Positions 19,369-33,800 of a stretch of DNA of 64,000 nucleotides are shown here, in pieces. The position numbers were made by a program, and so were the translations under genes. This DNA comes from Stentor roeselii. Lineage: Eukaryota > Ciliophora > Heterotrichea > Heterotrichida > Stentoridae. The notes under the pieces are model-generated. The model searched no databases. It had not been told where the DNA came from and saw only the letters and a program-made list of their open reading frames with translations. The stretch spans positions 62,001 through 126,000 of the forward strand of contig RSEH01000069.1 of assembly GCA_006503475.1 (NCBI GenBank). The letters are read 5' to 3'. The stretch's first letter is position 1. Every line of letters starts with the position of its first letter.

Positions 19369-20703
19369 TTAATAATAACTTTTTTCATTGTGAGTGCTTC
19401 GAAGTAAACGCTTTTTACGGCTTCGGTAGTCGAATGAGTTTATGTATTGGGATAATTGGTCTATTTTAGAGAGGATGTCGAATTGTGGAGGGTCAGGCAA
19501 AACAAAATTAAAGTTTCTGCCAGCAGCTTGATTAAAGCTATCATTATTCCAAAACGAAAAGTTCCTCGAAAACTTCTTATTAACAGCAGAGGTATCATCC
19601 ATATACTTCGACTTGGCCTTCGAGTATTTATAAGCTTCTTCCCTATAAAACCTGATTAAAACATCAAATTTCTGATTAACCGAGCTAGAATTCCAAAAAT
19701 GAACAAGTGTAAATCCTTTCTGATTAATTTTCTTCATCAAAACCTGCAACCTTGTAGTTTTAATAATTCTATACCTCCTAAACGACGCCTGAATAAAACA
19801 AACATATCTCAGAAACCTGTACAAAAGCAAGACCAAGAGATTACTCCTTAAAATCAACTTGACATGTTTCAAAACCTTTGTCTTATAACTCTGCCTCTTG
19901 TTAGTAACAAACCTCAAAAAAGGTTTAGTGATACATTCAATGTTCTACTTAAATTTGACCTTAGTCGCGATATTTCTCCTGATTTTCTTCAACATTTTTC
20001 TTGAACTTCCAAGAAACTTTGAGACCCAGAAAAGAAAACCGAGTAAAAATTTGCTTTTTTTCTTGATAATCTAAATAATCTCTACTTTTGTGAAAATGAT
20101 TTTTTGTTTGACTATTAAATTCAACCCATAAAGAACAGCGAGTGGGTAAAACATTCTCATCAATTCATTGAAGTACTGTTTTTTTGAGTCAGCCATCTGA
20201 GTATTAATTTGAGTTTTAAACCTGTCTCGCTTTCTGATGTTGTTTATATGAAAAATTTCTATTCTTTTTTCTAGTCTTTCCTTCACCTTCATGTTGTGCT
20301 CTCGAGGAGACCTCGGGTGAGAGGACCGCAAGTTTATTGAAGACTTTTGCTTTGAATTCGATTTTACCCGTGATTCGAAGTCTTTTAAGGTCAGATGACG
20401 GGGAAGTTTTTGAGATTCGTTTAATTTTTGCTTGAAGTAGTGACCTGGGCCTAGGGAAGATGGCGAGTTTAGTTTTAATCGAGAAGACTCGTAACTACCT
20501 GGAGAGTCTACACCTTGAGTGACTCGGGCTTTTAAGATGCTCATCGCGTTTGTGAATTCTGAGGGAAGAGGCTTTTTACAGAAAGATATTTTTTTAGGTG
20601 CTGATCCGAATTTTACTAGTTTTAACATCGTGTTCACTTCGTTTAACATGTCTTTGCATTGGTCGATTGGCTTTTTAGAAGGTGTCAGAGATGAGGAGTA
20701 CAT
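19369..20703 (-). CDS. IQ-motif protein assembled from three exons by two 15-nt introns
   Basis: Exons 20703-20086, 20070-19960 and 19944-19369 join in phase 0 to give 434 aa starting MYSSSLTPSKK. The first exon's product is basic with an SPGSYESSRLKLNS / SLGPGHYFKQKLN pair. Exon 2 (37 codons) is basic and hydrophobic. Exon 3 holds an IQ-like calmodulin-binding motif (FIQASFRRYRIIK) and a Lys/Arg-rich tail. No family is recognised overall. Read without splicing there would be two smaller genes, the downstream one lacking a good ATG; the join is preferred because both gaps are exactly 15 nt with GT...TAG ends. The second intron begins GTCA rather than GTAA and is the weaker call. Confidence 0.7.
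19945..19959 (-). other. Probable 15-nt intron (second of the IQ protein gene)
   Basis: Minus-strand sequence is GTCAAATTTAAGTAG. Removing it joins ...RNIATK and NIECITK... in phase 0. The GTCA start is atypical for the set seen here. If it is retained, the frame ends at the intron's own TAG. Confidence 0.65.
20071..20085 (-). other. Probable 15-nt intron (first of the IQ protein gene)
   Basis: Minus-strand sequence is GTAGAGATTATTTAG. Removing it joins ...KIIFTK and IIKKKSKF... in phase 0. Retention would end the upstream frame at its TAG. Confidence 0.68.
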
Positions 20704-20798
20704 TTGCACAGATTATTAAAGTTGAAGGTTAATTAATTTTTACACTTGGTTTAAATAAGAGGTTTTGAAAGATTTTAAACTAACTAAGCAAAAATTAA

Positions 20799-21695
20799 TT
20801 ATTTCTTTACCCAATGATCTGGATGTTCAAATTGATCTTTTATGAACTCTTCCCACATCTCAACTGGCAGTTTTAGATCTTTTGCTTTTCGGTAGAGATC
20901 TGGTATTTGGATGAACTGAGCCAGATGTCTTGAGTTGAAGGATAATTTTTTTACGAGACATTTGGAGTAGAAGTACTTTTGAAGGTCTTCTGTACTTTTC
21001 TGGCTGATAAACTGCTGGTGTTCAGTCATCATCTGGTCTATTTCACTGGTTTCAGGACCGATAAGCAATTCCCTAGGTGACATCAAGCTACTATTAATAC
21101 TCCACTTAGACTGCACATCATCCACAACCGAATAAACATCATTAAAATCATTTTTCAATTCAGTATCCCCTAAAGACTGTCGAGTATCAATAATTTTTCT
21201 GATATTTCCATCAACAAGCGAACTTTTCCCTTCAGAAAAATACCCAAAGCTCAAAGTAGCCTCCTGAGCCTTAGCTTCCTTAACCAAAAACTCCGTCTTA
21301 AGCTTTGCAAGTAAGTTGACTCTCTCTAGATAAACTGTTACACAAGAAGAAATAAAATCTTGGGGATAATTCTCAATTTTTGATGAAATTTCGCTAATTT
21401 TTTCCCAATTAGAATGAATCGCTTCTGAACATTGAATAATTTCAGAGATGTTTCTTGAAAGAAATAAAAATAAAACTTTTTCATCTGTTGTCAGCGGTTT
21501 CGGAGTATCATGAATGATTGACTCAATCGCGCATTTCAACTTATCAAGTCGAAAATTCACTTGTTTTAAACTTGAAAGTGTAGAAAGCTTTAAAATTTGT
21601 GGAGTTGGCGCAAGGCAGATTGAAGAATGTGCTGAAAGCTTCTCAGGGCTGATCATGTTTTCACAGTTTATGCAGAGGATATCAACGTTTTCCAT
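20799..21695 (-). CDS. Protein with N-terminal CxxC...HxxxxC finger
   Basis: A 298-aa protein. Residues ~8-28 read CINCENMISPEKLSAHSSIC, a compact C2HC zinc-finger pattern of the kind seen in UBZ/TRAF-like or centrosomal proteins. The remainder is mostly helical, without recognised domains. The ATG at 21695 immediately precedes the finger, which supports this start. The giant surface gene on the opposite strand begins 156 bases away. Function unknown. Confidence 0.7.
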   Translation of the reverse strand: MENVDILCINCENMISPEKLSAHSSICLAPTPQILKLSTLSSLKQVNFRLDKLKCAIESIIHDTPKPLTTDEKVLFLFLSRNISEIIQCSEAIHSNWEKISEISSKIENYPQDFISSCVTVYLERVNLLAKLKTEFLVKEAKAQEATLSFGYFSEGKSSLVDGNIRKIIDTRQSLGDTELKNDFNDVYSVVDDVQSKWSINSSLMSPRELLIGPETSEIDQMMTEHQQFISQKSTEDLQKYFYSKCLVKKLSFNSRHLAQFIQIPDLYRKAKDLKLPVEMWEEFIKDQFEHPDHWVKK

Positions 21696-21851
21696 TTTCG
21701 AAGGGTTATAAAAAGGGTTTTGGATTAGAGGAAGTTAAGTTGTGGCTCTGGGTTCATGATTTGAAGTTTAAATCTTTTTGAATTATTTGGGAAAATTTTA
21801 GGGTATTTTGTTTTGATTGGCATTTTTTTGGATTTTTGTTCTGATATAAAT

Positions 21852-24800
21852 ATGGTTGTGCTTTGGTTTCTTTTAACTCAAGCATGGGCTGGCTATGTGG
21901 TCAAGTTCACCACCCAGCCTAGTTCAGTAATGGAAAATTAGGTTACAATTGGAAATAGCTTGTCAACTATCAGCATTGCGATTGTTGATGATACGACAGG
22001 TGCCGCACCCTCTGCTGGTGCAATAGCATCTTCAACTTGCCACATGACGATGGACCATGGATCACTTTCAGGAACAACTGTTAAGACTGTGTCATCATCG
22101 GCTTATACAGGGTCATATACGAGTTTAAAACCATTCATGGCTGGGCAGAGATACTTAGTTGTCCTGTGTTATATTTCCAGTTCATCCACGTACTACGGTC
22201 CTGCATATTCTTCAACCTTTGTGGTATCTGATACAAGTTCTCCATACACTGCTACTGCTTCCGCATCATCAACTTCAATTTCATCAGGATCAAGTTTAAC
22301 TGTAAGTGTTCAGTTGTTTAACAGCTACTCTATCGCTTACTCGACAGTTACAACAGTAGAAATGAAAATTTATGGAAGTGAATACGGTCTCTTAGGAGGA
22401 ACTACTTCATCATCAACTGATTCACTTGGATTGGTCTCGTTTAGTTTAACAGTATCAGGGACAGCTGGAACTTATTACCTGTACCCTGTGATATCAGGAA
22501 CCACAATCCTCGTTAGAGCATTATCTTTAACACTTTCTGCAGCATCAAGCCCTTCGAGTTTGACAATCACAGATCCAGGGCCAGTGATTATTGGAAGTGC
22601 CTTTTCAGTAACAGTTCAAACATACGTGGGAAACAAAGGCTCCTATACCACTAGCACTACGATAACTCTAACTCTCTCTTCAGGTTCATTCAGTTCAAGT
22701 GCCACAACTTCAGGTTCAACATCCTCAGGTAGCATAACCTTCTCAAACGTGATCTTGGGGACTTCAAACTCAGCAGGAACATATACCTTGACAGCGACCG
22801 CTACTGGAGGAGCAACAGTTTCATTATCTCTAACAGCAAGTTTCGGTACAAAAGTAATGATCAGCATGAGCTCAGAGCCTTACTTCTTGAAGACAGTCGG
22901 AACCTATACATATTCCATCTACTTAAGCACAAAGCCCCTGTCTGACGTGACTGTGTCTATCACCAGTGGAACAACAGGCATCATAACAGTATCTCCAAGT
23001 TCATTGACCTTTACTTCTTCAAACTACGCCACAAGCCAGACAGTGACTTTAACAGTCATTTCAGGAGGAGTAACAAGTTCCAGTCATGATGTGAGCATCA
23101 CGCATGCAGCAAGCAGTAGTGACACTGCGTATTCTTCAGGAGTCGTCACTTATTTCGGATGTGACCGCGTCGGCTCTAGTAATGGGGTCTTGACTGTCAC
23201 TGTTCTTGATACTCAGGTCCCTGGAAGTCTTGTGTTGGATGGAGACTTTTATTGTGAAGAAGGGTCTACTAAAACTTTTACTGTTGCATTGAAAAAATCT
23301 ATTTCCAGTAGTGTTACTGTCACGGTTTCTAATTCTGATGGATTAAGCTTTTCTCCTTCTTCACTCAGTTTTACAAGTAGTGATTACTCGACTAGTCAAA
23401 CTGTTACTGTTACTGCGAGCAGGGGGTTGACAGGGTCATCGTCATCGTTACTGACGGAGATAAAATATTCGATTTCTTCTAGTGATACAGCTTATTCGTC
23501 TGCGATAGCTTCGAGTAGTTCATACGTGATTGTATCATCAGCATCTTCTAGTGCAGGTTTGACTCAATCAAACATACCAGTGATTAATGAAAAAGCATCA
23601 TCAACTTCGGCCTATACTATTAACCTGAATACAACCCCTTCAAGTTCTGTAACAGTAACTTTGACATCAAGCAGTTCAGAACTTGTTGTATCTCCAAATT
23701 CAGTAGTTCTTTCGAGTACATCCTCTACAACAATTAGCCTATCTCATAATCCTTCATCATATCCAGATTCGCTTACTCGAACCTACACAATCACTCATTC
23801 AATGAGTTCAAGTGACAGTAATTATAATGGAAACTCAAGATTTTCAATATCAGAAGACCTCACAGTCTATGTTGTTAATACCTGCTCTTATGGCCAGTAC
23901 TATGATTCAACTACTTACACTTGTATTAGTTGCCCAACTGACTATCGATGTCCTGATCCTCTAACAAAAACCATCTGCTCTGCTGGAGAATACAGCGATT
24001 CAGGAGTCTTTGAGTGTATTCCTTGCCCTCCTGGATATGAATGCAACCCATCATCAAGTGGGAAAGTAGCTTGCGGTTCAGGATACTACTCTTTAGGATC
24101 TTCGTCTTCTTGCACTCAATGCTCTGCAGGCTCAGCATGTTCGAATACAGCAGCTCCTCCTTTTGACTGCCCCTTAGGAACTTATTCTTCTGCAGGAGCT
24201 ACATCTTGTACAACTCGAACAGCAGGAGACGTCGGATTCCCTTGGGAATCAGCAACAACTTGCAGTTCTGGGTATATTCCTTCTGCTTATCAAACTCATT
24301 GTGAGAAGTGTCCAGCAGGCCACTACTGCTCATCCAGTACTTCTAGAACCATTACTCCTTGTGCCACTGGATACTATTCAGCTGGGGGAGCAAGTTCTTG
24401 CACTCAATGCCCATCTGGAGTTGCTTGTTCAAGATTTGCTCAGGTCGGCACCTGTCCAGATGGTTTTTACTCAGATGCAGGAGTTAGTTCTTGCGTTGTT
24501 TGTCCTGCAGGGTATTACTGTGCTTCAGGAGTTAAGGCTAGTTGCTCAGGTAGTTATAATATCGGGCTTAAAGATTGTACCAACAAAGGATGTCCAGCTC
24601 AGCATTACTGTATCGCCGGGCTGCCTCCCTTGCCATGCCCGCCTGGCTATATATCAGATTTAGGATCTACTACTTGCACAGCTTGCTCTTCAGGATACTA
24701 TCAAGATGCGAATACTTGTGTGGAATGTCCTGCCGGGTTTTTCTGTCCTAATCCAGTGACTCCACCAATTGCTTGCTATTTCGGAACATATTCAAGTGCT

Positions 24801-27800
24801 GGAGCAACTTCATGTACTATTTGTAGCTCAGGATATACGTGTGGGCAAGGATCCAGCAGTGCTACTCAGCTAAATTGTCCGGGTGGATACGACTGCACCG
24901 GTTCAATTACTGCAATGACCTCGGTTACAGTGAGATGGCCAGTGCCTTGTGCTCTCGGAAAATACAACACAGGCTCTACAAGTGCCTGTTCTGACTGTGT
25001 CGCTGGGTACTACTGCCCTGGAGCAGTTAGAGATTATGAAAAGTTCCCATGTCCTCCAGGCCATTACTGTCCGGCAGCTGCTTCAGCTCCAACTGCTTGC
25101 GCTGCAGGAAAATATAATCCTGACTGGAAAAAGACTGATTCATCAGCCTGCAGTACTTGTGCAGATGGTTATTATTCACTCCAAGGAGCGCCTTATTGTT
25201 TTGTATGTCCTCCAGGTAGTTACTGTTCAAGCGGCACAAAGAGCAGTTGTTCTTCAGGAACTTATTACTTCGGAGTAAGAGGAACATCATCATCTGTCTG
25301 CAAATCTTGTCCAGCTGGTTATTATTGCGATTCAACAGTTTCAAGTGGAACAATTGTACCTACTCCTTGTGGAAAGTACTACTTGAGAACAACAACTGGA
25401 GCTACTCAGCAGTCAGATTGCACTGCTTGTCCTGCTGGAAGTTTCTGTCCTTTACCTGTTAATGCTTATAGTGATCGTCAGTTTTCTTGCCCTGCTGGGG
25501 CTTATTGCACTTCAGGGTCGAATTTCACCGAGTGCTCTATAGGAACTTATAGTGATAGTACCTCTGCTACTTCTTCATCTACTTGTGTTGATTGTCCGAG
25601 TGGGTATATGTGTCCAGAGACTTCAACAAGCTCACTAAATCCGAAAATACCCTGTACTCAAGGAGGTTACTGTCCTGCAGCATCAAGTGCAGCGACAAAC
25701 TGTCCAGCAGGCACTTATAGCTACAGAGATTACTTGACTCAGTCTAGTGAATGCACCAAATGTCCAGCGGGATACTACTGTCCTGGAGGAATGACTTATC
25801 CTATTATTTGTAAACCAGGTAGATACTGCACAAGAGGCGCTTCATCTCAAACGAATTGTCCAGATGGAACTTATAATCCGAAACGGGGAGTGACAAATTC
25901 TGATGATTGTTTAAAATGTCCCAAAGGATACTTTTGTGTATCTGGAGATGCTATACCGACTGCATGTTCAGCTGGAACCTACACAGATTCTCTAGGATCC
26001 TCATCTTGCACCAGCTGCCCAGCAGGATACTACTGCGAATTAACCGGTTGGTCCGACCCATTTGTATGCGGTAAAGGTAAATACTCCTCATCAAGTGCAA
26101 CATCATGCACAACATGTCCAGCAGGTTATTACTGTCCAGTTGAAGCCACAACTAATTCAGCTCAATCTTCAAACACATGTCCTGCAGGTCTTTACTGTCC
26201 TTCAGGCACAGACCATTACCCAACAAATCTTTACGATAGATGTTCAGCTGGAAAATATTGCACTGCAGGGACTGCAACTGAAACTTCATGTTCTGCTGGA
26301 ACTTTAAGAAGGATTAAAGGAGGTGCCTCTTCATCTGACTGTATTAGTGTTGAAGCAGGGTATTATGTTTCTAGCACTGGAGCTTCTTCACCGACTGGGG
26401 AATGTGATGCTGGATATTACTGCACTGGAGGAAGTACTACTGCTACTCAAAACTCTTGCCCGGATGGAACGTATCGACTTATTACAGGAGGAACTTCGTC
26501 TAGTGACTGTGGAAGTTGCCCAGCAGGGTCTTATTGTGATCCTGGAACCTCTACTCCTTCATCTTGTCCCACTGGACAATACTGCCCTGAAGGAGATAGC
26601 AGTAGTCCTATGAATTGCCCAGCAGGGACTTATAACCCAGGAACTTCTATGTACAGAGAAGCAGATTGTATTGATTGTCCTAAAGGATATTATTGCTCTA
26701 CTGCTGGGGCTACTTCTAAGACTGGGGAATGTAATGCTGGAAAACTTTGTCTTGGAAAAGCAGTTAACGCTGATGGAGGAACCTCTTCAGGAGGAAGCAC
26801 AACTTGTCCTGACACAGGGTATTGCCCAGTAGGTACTCCAAGAGCTATTCCATGTCCTCCAGGTGAATATATGGGAACGACTGGAAATACTGACTCAACT
26901 AACTGCAATACCTGTCCAGATGGAAAGTACTGTGCAGGTGCAACAAATACTTATTCAGGAGACTGTGAAGCTGGCTTTTACTGCAAAGACGGAGCATCAA
27001 CATCAAGACAAAATATTGCTGATGCAGGATACTATACAAATTCTGGAGCTAGTTCACAAATACCGTGTGCAGAAGGATATTATAACCCTGCCAAAGGCCA
27101 AAGTTCATGTAAAAAGTGCCCAGCTGGCCTTTACTGTTCTGAAACTGGAAATATAGCAGGGACTATTTGCCTTGCTGGTCAATACTGCCCGGAGGGATCA
27201 GGTTCAGGTACTGCTTGTCCAACAGGAACATATAACCCTTTTACAGGAATGAAAGCTATATCAGATTGCATCAGCTGCCCCCCAGGATATGCCTGCACAA
27301 CGACAGGTATTTCATCAGTTGGGTCATTGACTCCTTGTTCAGCTGGGTATTGGTGCTTCTCTGGAGCCTCAAGTGCAACACCTTCATATGAAGCTGATAA
27401 GTATGGACCATGTACTGTTGGACATTATTGCATTGCTGGAAGCTCAGCTCCAAGGCCCTGTCCTCCAGGAACTTTTAATCAATATACTTTAGGAACTTCG
27501 AGTTCAGCTTGTATTTCTTGCACTGCGGGAAAGTACTGTGAAGGATTCGGACAGAGTGCAGTTTCTGGAGATTGTGAAGCAGGGTTTTACTGCCCTACAG
27601 GACAAAAAGTGAAAAGACCTATTGATTATATTTGCCCAGCTGGGTATAAATGTGTGACTGGTTCTTCAGATAAAACTCAATGCGATCCTGGATATTATCA
27701 GGCAAATGAAGGTCAGTCAGAGTGTTTAGAGTGTCCTGCAGGTTTTTATTGTGAAGCTGGAACGACTGATTTCTCATCAAATGTATGCCCGAAAGGCCAC

Positions 27801-30800
27801 TACTGCCCTGTTAAAACAGTTTCTCAATACCAGTATCCTTGTGCTGCTGGGAAATATAATCCTATTTTAGGAGCTACTGATAATACATTCTGCGTCGCAT
27901 GTGATCCTGGAAAGTACTGCTCATCAACAGGTCTTCAAGCAGTGAGCGGATCTTGTAGTGGAGGGTATATTTGTACTGGATCTTCAACGACAGCTACTCC
28001 AACAGGAACTGGAGGAAGTCAATGCACTGCAGGATATTACTGTCCTAGTGGAAGTAGCGTACAAATTAAATGTAAAGCAGGATATTATTGCAGCACTAGT
28101 GGTTTAAGTGCACCGACAGGGAAGTGCTCAGCTGGGTATTATTGTACTGGATCTTCAACAGTTGCTAATCCAACGAGTTCAACTGGGGGAAAGTGCACTG
28201 TTGGACATTATTGCGTAGAGGGTTCGATACAGCCAAGTCCTTGCTCAGCAGGAACTTATAATCCAAATGAAGGAAGTACCTCATCTACTGCCTGTATCGC
28301 CTGTACAGCTGGATATTATTGTGAAGGAACAGGAAACAGCGGAATAACTGGTGATTGCTCAGCTGGATATTATTGTCCACAAGGAAGTGTAACCAATAAA
28401 GCAAATAAATGTAATGCAGGATATAAATGTCCATCAAATTCAGGAAGTCAAACCGCATGTACAGCAGGTTACTATCAACCATCTGAAGCTCAATCCACAT
28501 GTTTAGATTGTCCAGCCGGTTATTACTGTTCAGGAACAGGAACAACAACTCCAGTGATTTGTCCAGAAGGTTACTACTGTCCTTTAAACTCTGCAACTTA
28601 CACAACAAACCCTTGTCCAGCTGGTAAGTACAATCGTTTAGATGGAAGATATCAATCAAGTGATTGTGTCACTTGTCCTGCTGGACAGTATTGTTCTGGA
28701 ACAGCCTTGACTCTGCCATCAGGAAATTGTGACGCTGGGTACTATTGTCCTGAAGGTTCAACTTCAAAGACTCAAACAAACTGCCCTGAAGGATATTACT
28801 GCCCTGAAGGATCTGCATCTCCTATTCCATGTGATGCTGGAAAATATTGCTTAGGGACTAACAATCCTGAACCAGATGGAAATTGTGCTGCAGGATATTA
28901 TTGCACTTTAACAGCTATTAAAAGTCAACCTGCAAGTAGTTCAGATGGAGGAGGAATATGTCCACAAGGTTACTACTGTCCAGAAGGGACTGCAACTCCT
29001 ATTCCTTGTCCAATCGGCACGTTTAATTCTCATACAGGGAAGTCATTAGATTCAGATTGCACTGATTGCACGGCAGGGAAATACTGTAGCGAACTAGCAG
29101 CGACTGCCGTTAAAGGTTCATGTAAAGCAGGTTTCTATTGTGAAGCAGGAAGTACCTCAGAAACACCAGATGATGGACTTTGTCCTCTGGGAAGCTATTG
29201 TCCAACAGGGTCAGCGACTCCAGTTTCATGTGATAAAGGTTATTATGGAAACTTTAAAGGCCTTGCAGCATGTTTCATTTGTCCTCCTGGGTTCACTTGT
29301 CAAGGAGGCACTGACGACCCAGTCATTTGTAGCATCGGGCATTATTGTCCTGAAGGATCTGACACTGAACAACCCTGTGATGAAGAAACTTACAATCCCT
29401 TCCAAGGACAAAAAGAATGTCTTGACTGTCCTGATGGATTTTATTGCACTAAAGCTGTCAATGATCCAATTGATAAAGCCACTGCTTGCAAAGCAGGATT
29501 TTATTGTACTAACAGCAAACTTAATCAATGTCCAAGTGGAACTTATTCAGAGATTCAGGGCTTGCAAAGGGAAGATAATTGTAAACCTTGCTCTTCTGGA
29601 AAGTATTGTAATAGTAATTCAACACATGGAGGAGTTATCAAAGGTGACTGTTTAAAGGGATATTATTGTGTGAGTGGCATGTCAGTTGATAACCCTTCAT
29701 ATGTTTATACTGACTCGGAAGTTGGAATGCCTTGTCCTTTGGGATATTATTGCCTTGTTGGGACCAGCACTTTAAATCCTTGTCCTTATGGAAAGTTTAC
29801 TCAATCGACTGGATCTGATGAAGAATCTGATTGCCAAGAATGTTCTGCTGGGTATTACTGTATTCCTGGTGATACTGTTCCTTATGACTGCCCAGTTGGA
29901 GCTTATTGTGAAAAAGCAAGTCAGTCTCCTAGTTATTGTCCTCAATGGACTTATTCAGACGTTCTTAATGCAAAAGATAAAAGTACCTGCAAAGCATGTC
30001 CCAAAGGTTACCTTTGCGATGATGAAGGCATTGGAGATTATTTTCGGTTTCCTTGCACATATGGGCACTATTGCCTTGCAAACGCTAAATCAGAACTTCC
30101 CTGTCCAATCGGTACATGGGGACCGAGACATGAAATAGGAAGTCCCTCAGAATGTTATCCCTGTCCGGCAGGTTCTTATTGCAAAACTCACGGCCGAGCA
30201 ACTCACGCTCATTGTGATGACTGGAAATGGTGCGACACAGGTTCAACAAAGGAAAGTGCCTGCCCAGCAGGGTATTACTGTCATCAACATACAGAAGTGT
30301 TAACTCCTTGTCCAGGTGGGTATTACTGTCCTTCTACTTCTTCAAGCGTCATATCTCCACCATATCGATGCAATGAAACTTATTATTGTCCGCCAGGGTC
30401 TTCTGAACAAACTAAATGTCCTTGGGGAACTGTTTATGTCATTCATTCTTTGAGGATACTTGAATCTGATTCGTGTGTCGCTTGTCCTCCTGGAACTTAT
30501 TCTAATAGCAGCGAGTGTATTCAATGTGATGAAGGGTTTGCTTGTGAAAAAGGAGCCTCTAAGGCACAGCCTGAAACTTTAGAAAATGATGGAGGATATC
30601 CTTGTCCGCCTGGATTTTACTGTCCTAAAGGAAGCTCTGAAGGGATTCCTTGTCCAGTCGGGTATTATTATTCAGATAAGGGAGCTGTAAAAAAATCCGA
30701 CTGCAAACCATGCGAGCCAGGTATGTACAACGACTTAGAAGGTCAAGGTGGTTGTTACAAATGTGGTCCAAGCTCAGACTCAAACTCAGCATCAACAACC

Positions 30801-33800
30801 TGCACATGCAAAGGGAAAAACCGTTCCTTCATGAAGCGAGACGGAACCTGTCGTTGTGAGCCTGGTTTTTCCTTTTACAAAGCCGGAATAACTCCATCAG
30901 ACGAAGACTCACCAGAAGACTGCGTTCCAACAGTGATCCCTATTTGCGAAGTAGGAAAAATCAGATCACATGACGGTTCTTGCGTCAGTGAAAACGACTG
31001 TTCTAAGAGTTGTCAAGGAGGTAAAGGAAAGCGTTCGACTGACCTAGGAATATGCACTTGCGATGACACAGCAAGTATTGACGATGTTTGCAATGCTGAA
31101 TGTCAAGCGAATACTCCAACTGTTGCACTTACAAGTTCAGGGACAATGAAAGTAACAGACCCAAAGACAGGTAAGTCAACAAATGTTGACTTCCAAAGTA
31201 CCCCAGGTTATACTGGAAAGCCGAAATGTTTTGATGGGTATAATTGTGGAGTGAAAACAGTCAGCATGAGCAGTACCGGGGCTTTTCAGTCAGACTACCA
31301 GCCTTCTTTAATAACTGGAAGTGGACGTCGACTTGCCTCTTCATCAACAATTGAAAATCCTGTTTATTGCCTGGAATATGGAGAAACTATGGTCTTTGAA
31401 GTGGCAAATTCAACATCTTATCCAGTGTATCAGAAAGACTCACTGCTTAATACGAACCCGAAGTTTGACTATAGTCCTTTCTTGGAATTGAAGAAACTTA
31501 TTGAAGATGGAGGTCAAAATATCACCAGCTTTGCATATACTTTTTCGGACCCTGGAAGATATGTCTTTGCGAATAATGATGATAAGGAAAGTATTGTTAT
31601 GATCACTGTTATGAAATCTTATCAAAAATGTAGTAGTCCTTATTTAAGGGAAAGAACGAGTCAGACTTTGACTAGTGCTGGGGTTTATCAGAGTAAAGAT
31701 AAGAAAGAGGATAGTGACTGGATTAATTTTTTCTTCTTGACTTGTGTTTTTATTACTTTTGTTATTATTGTTGCTATTGTTAATATCTTTCAGAGGAGGA
31801 ATCTTAAGAAAATGATGCAGAAAAATATTGAAGCTTATAGACAGATGCTTACTAGACATGCTAGCTTGATTAAGATGCAGAATGACGGACAGGGTGTGTT
31901 GAACCCAATGGACCCAAACCTCGCCGGAAAAATGGGAATATTCGGTAGAGTAGACCACATAAACCCTCAAATCTTCGAAGACATCTACCGACGATTAGGT
32001 GAGATATCCCTTCTCCTAAAAGACCGAGCGCATCTTCAAAAATCCCAAGAAAAAGAGTACATAATAAACATCAAAAAATCCTTAAAAGAAATGAAAGGCG
32101 TGATCCACAACATAATAAACCCTTCAAGCCACCTTCAATCAGTCTCAGCCTCTTCTCCAAACGAAGACCATTCCAAAGGCCTTCAATTCAACCCTTCAGA
32201 CGAGCCTGAAACTCAACGACTAATCGAAAAGATCGTAAAAGACCCAGTAATGACTGAAAAAGTAAAGCAAGAGTTACTAGACGAGTTAAAAAACAACTTC
32301 TCAAGCCTCGAAGCTCAACTCGCTGAAGACCGAGTCAACGCAGCTAACACCTTAAAAAACCGCATCGATCAGAGAAACCGCGGAAGACGAGAACTGATGT
32401 TAAAAAAACAACGCCTTGAAGAACAAGAAAGAAACCTTCGAGAAGAAATGCAAAGAGAAGTAAAAGACGCTGATTCCATGTCGCAACAATTCGAAAAAGA
32501 CTACGAAAAAGATAAAAGACGTGCACGTGAAAAAATCTTCGGAAATACTGCGAAAAATATGAGAAAGGACTTACTTGAAAAAATCAGGAAAAACCCGGAA
32601 AATGAAGAAGTTTTCCTTGCTCAGTATGAAGCTGAAATGAGTAAACTTGAAAGAAATCTTGATGATGAAAAAGGAAAAGCACATAGGGACTTGTTGAAAA
32701 GAATTGAAGATAGAAAAAATGAAAGAAAACGACAGGCTCAGCTTAGAGCTGAAAATTTAGTAAAGGAACACTCGGAGGTTAATAAAGAACTGGATAGGGT
32801 GAATAAACAAATTGAACTTTCTATTAATATTGAAGCTGAAACTCAAGTTGAACTACCTGTGCAAAAAAATGTGGATCTTAGTGAAGGTGATGAAAGGAAT
32901 ATTGATAGGAAGTTCAGGGAAATGCAGAAAAACTCGGAAATTCAACATGATCATAAACAGAGCTCACTTGAAAAAGAAAAGCAAAAATTAACGAATAGTC
33001 TTGGATTTGCTACTACCCCTGCTGAAAGAGATCGCATTTTAAATGATATGCAAAAAATTGATGATGCGCTGCAGGAAGCTATTGCTAGTAGGGAAGCGGA
33101 ACAGAAGAAAATTCTCTCGGAAAGACTTAAGGAGAGGAGAAGGTTGAGGAAGGAAAGGCAGGATAAACATTCGGAAACTAATCAGCAGTTTGAAGGGAAT
33201 ACTGTTAGTCTTGCTGTTGATGATAGGATTAGAAGATTACAAGAAATAGTCAACGGTCTTCCCGAAGACTCCAAACTCGCAACAATAAAACAAATGCTTT
33301 CCGACAAGCACGACCAAGAGCTTCTCGACCTTCAAGCGAAGCAACAAAAGCGTGCAGCCCAACTTCACGCAGGTATCCTCCGCGAAGCCCTTGACAACAA
33401 AGCAGAAGCATCAAGACTAGCCCCAACATACTTATCAGCTTTAAAAGAAGATCAACAAAACCAAGCAATTTCCTCAATTTTACTAGAAGGCGAGAAAGAG
33501 TCTCAAGCAGAATTCCAAAAACAATGGAAAGAACATCAACGTCGTTGCAACGACGAGCTTTTAAAGCTTCTCGACACTCAAATGCGAGAAGTTTCCGACA
33601 CTCTCAACAAGTTAGGCATAAACGCATCAGTTTCGCCTCAAGCTCAAGAACTTGACCGAGAGTTCAAAGCTCGTCAATCAGAAATGGAAAGAGAAGCACA
33701 TGAAAGACTTGTGGCTCTTGAGAGGCAAAGAGACGAAATGACAAAACTCGCAAAGGAAAAACAAGAAGAACTTGAAAAAGAAATCGAAGCTCATCGAAAA

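Noticed and set aside
23883-30870. CRISPR-like or satellite array suggested by dense short repeats
   Set aside because: The repeats are codon-level and degenerate, keep one frame and encode disulfide modules; there are no identical repeats with unique spacers.
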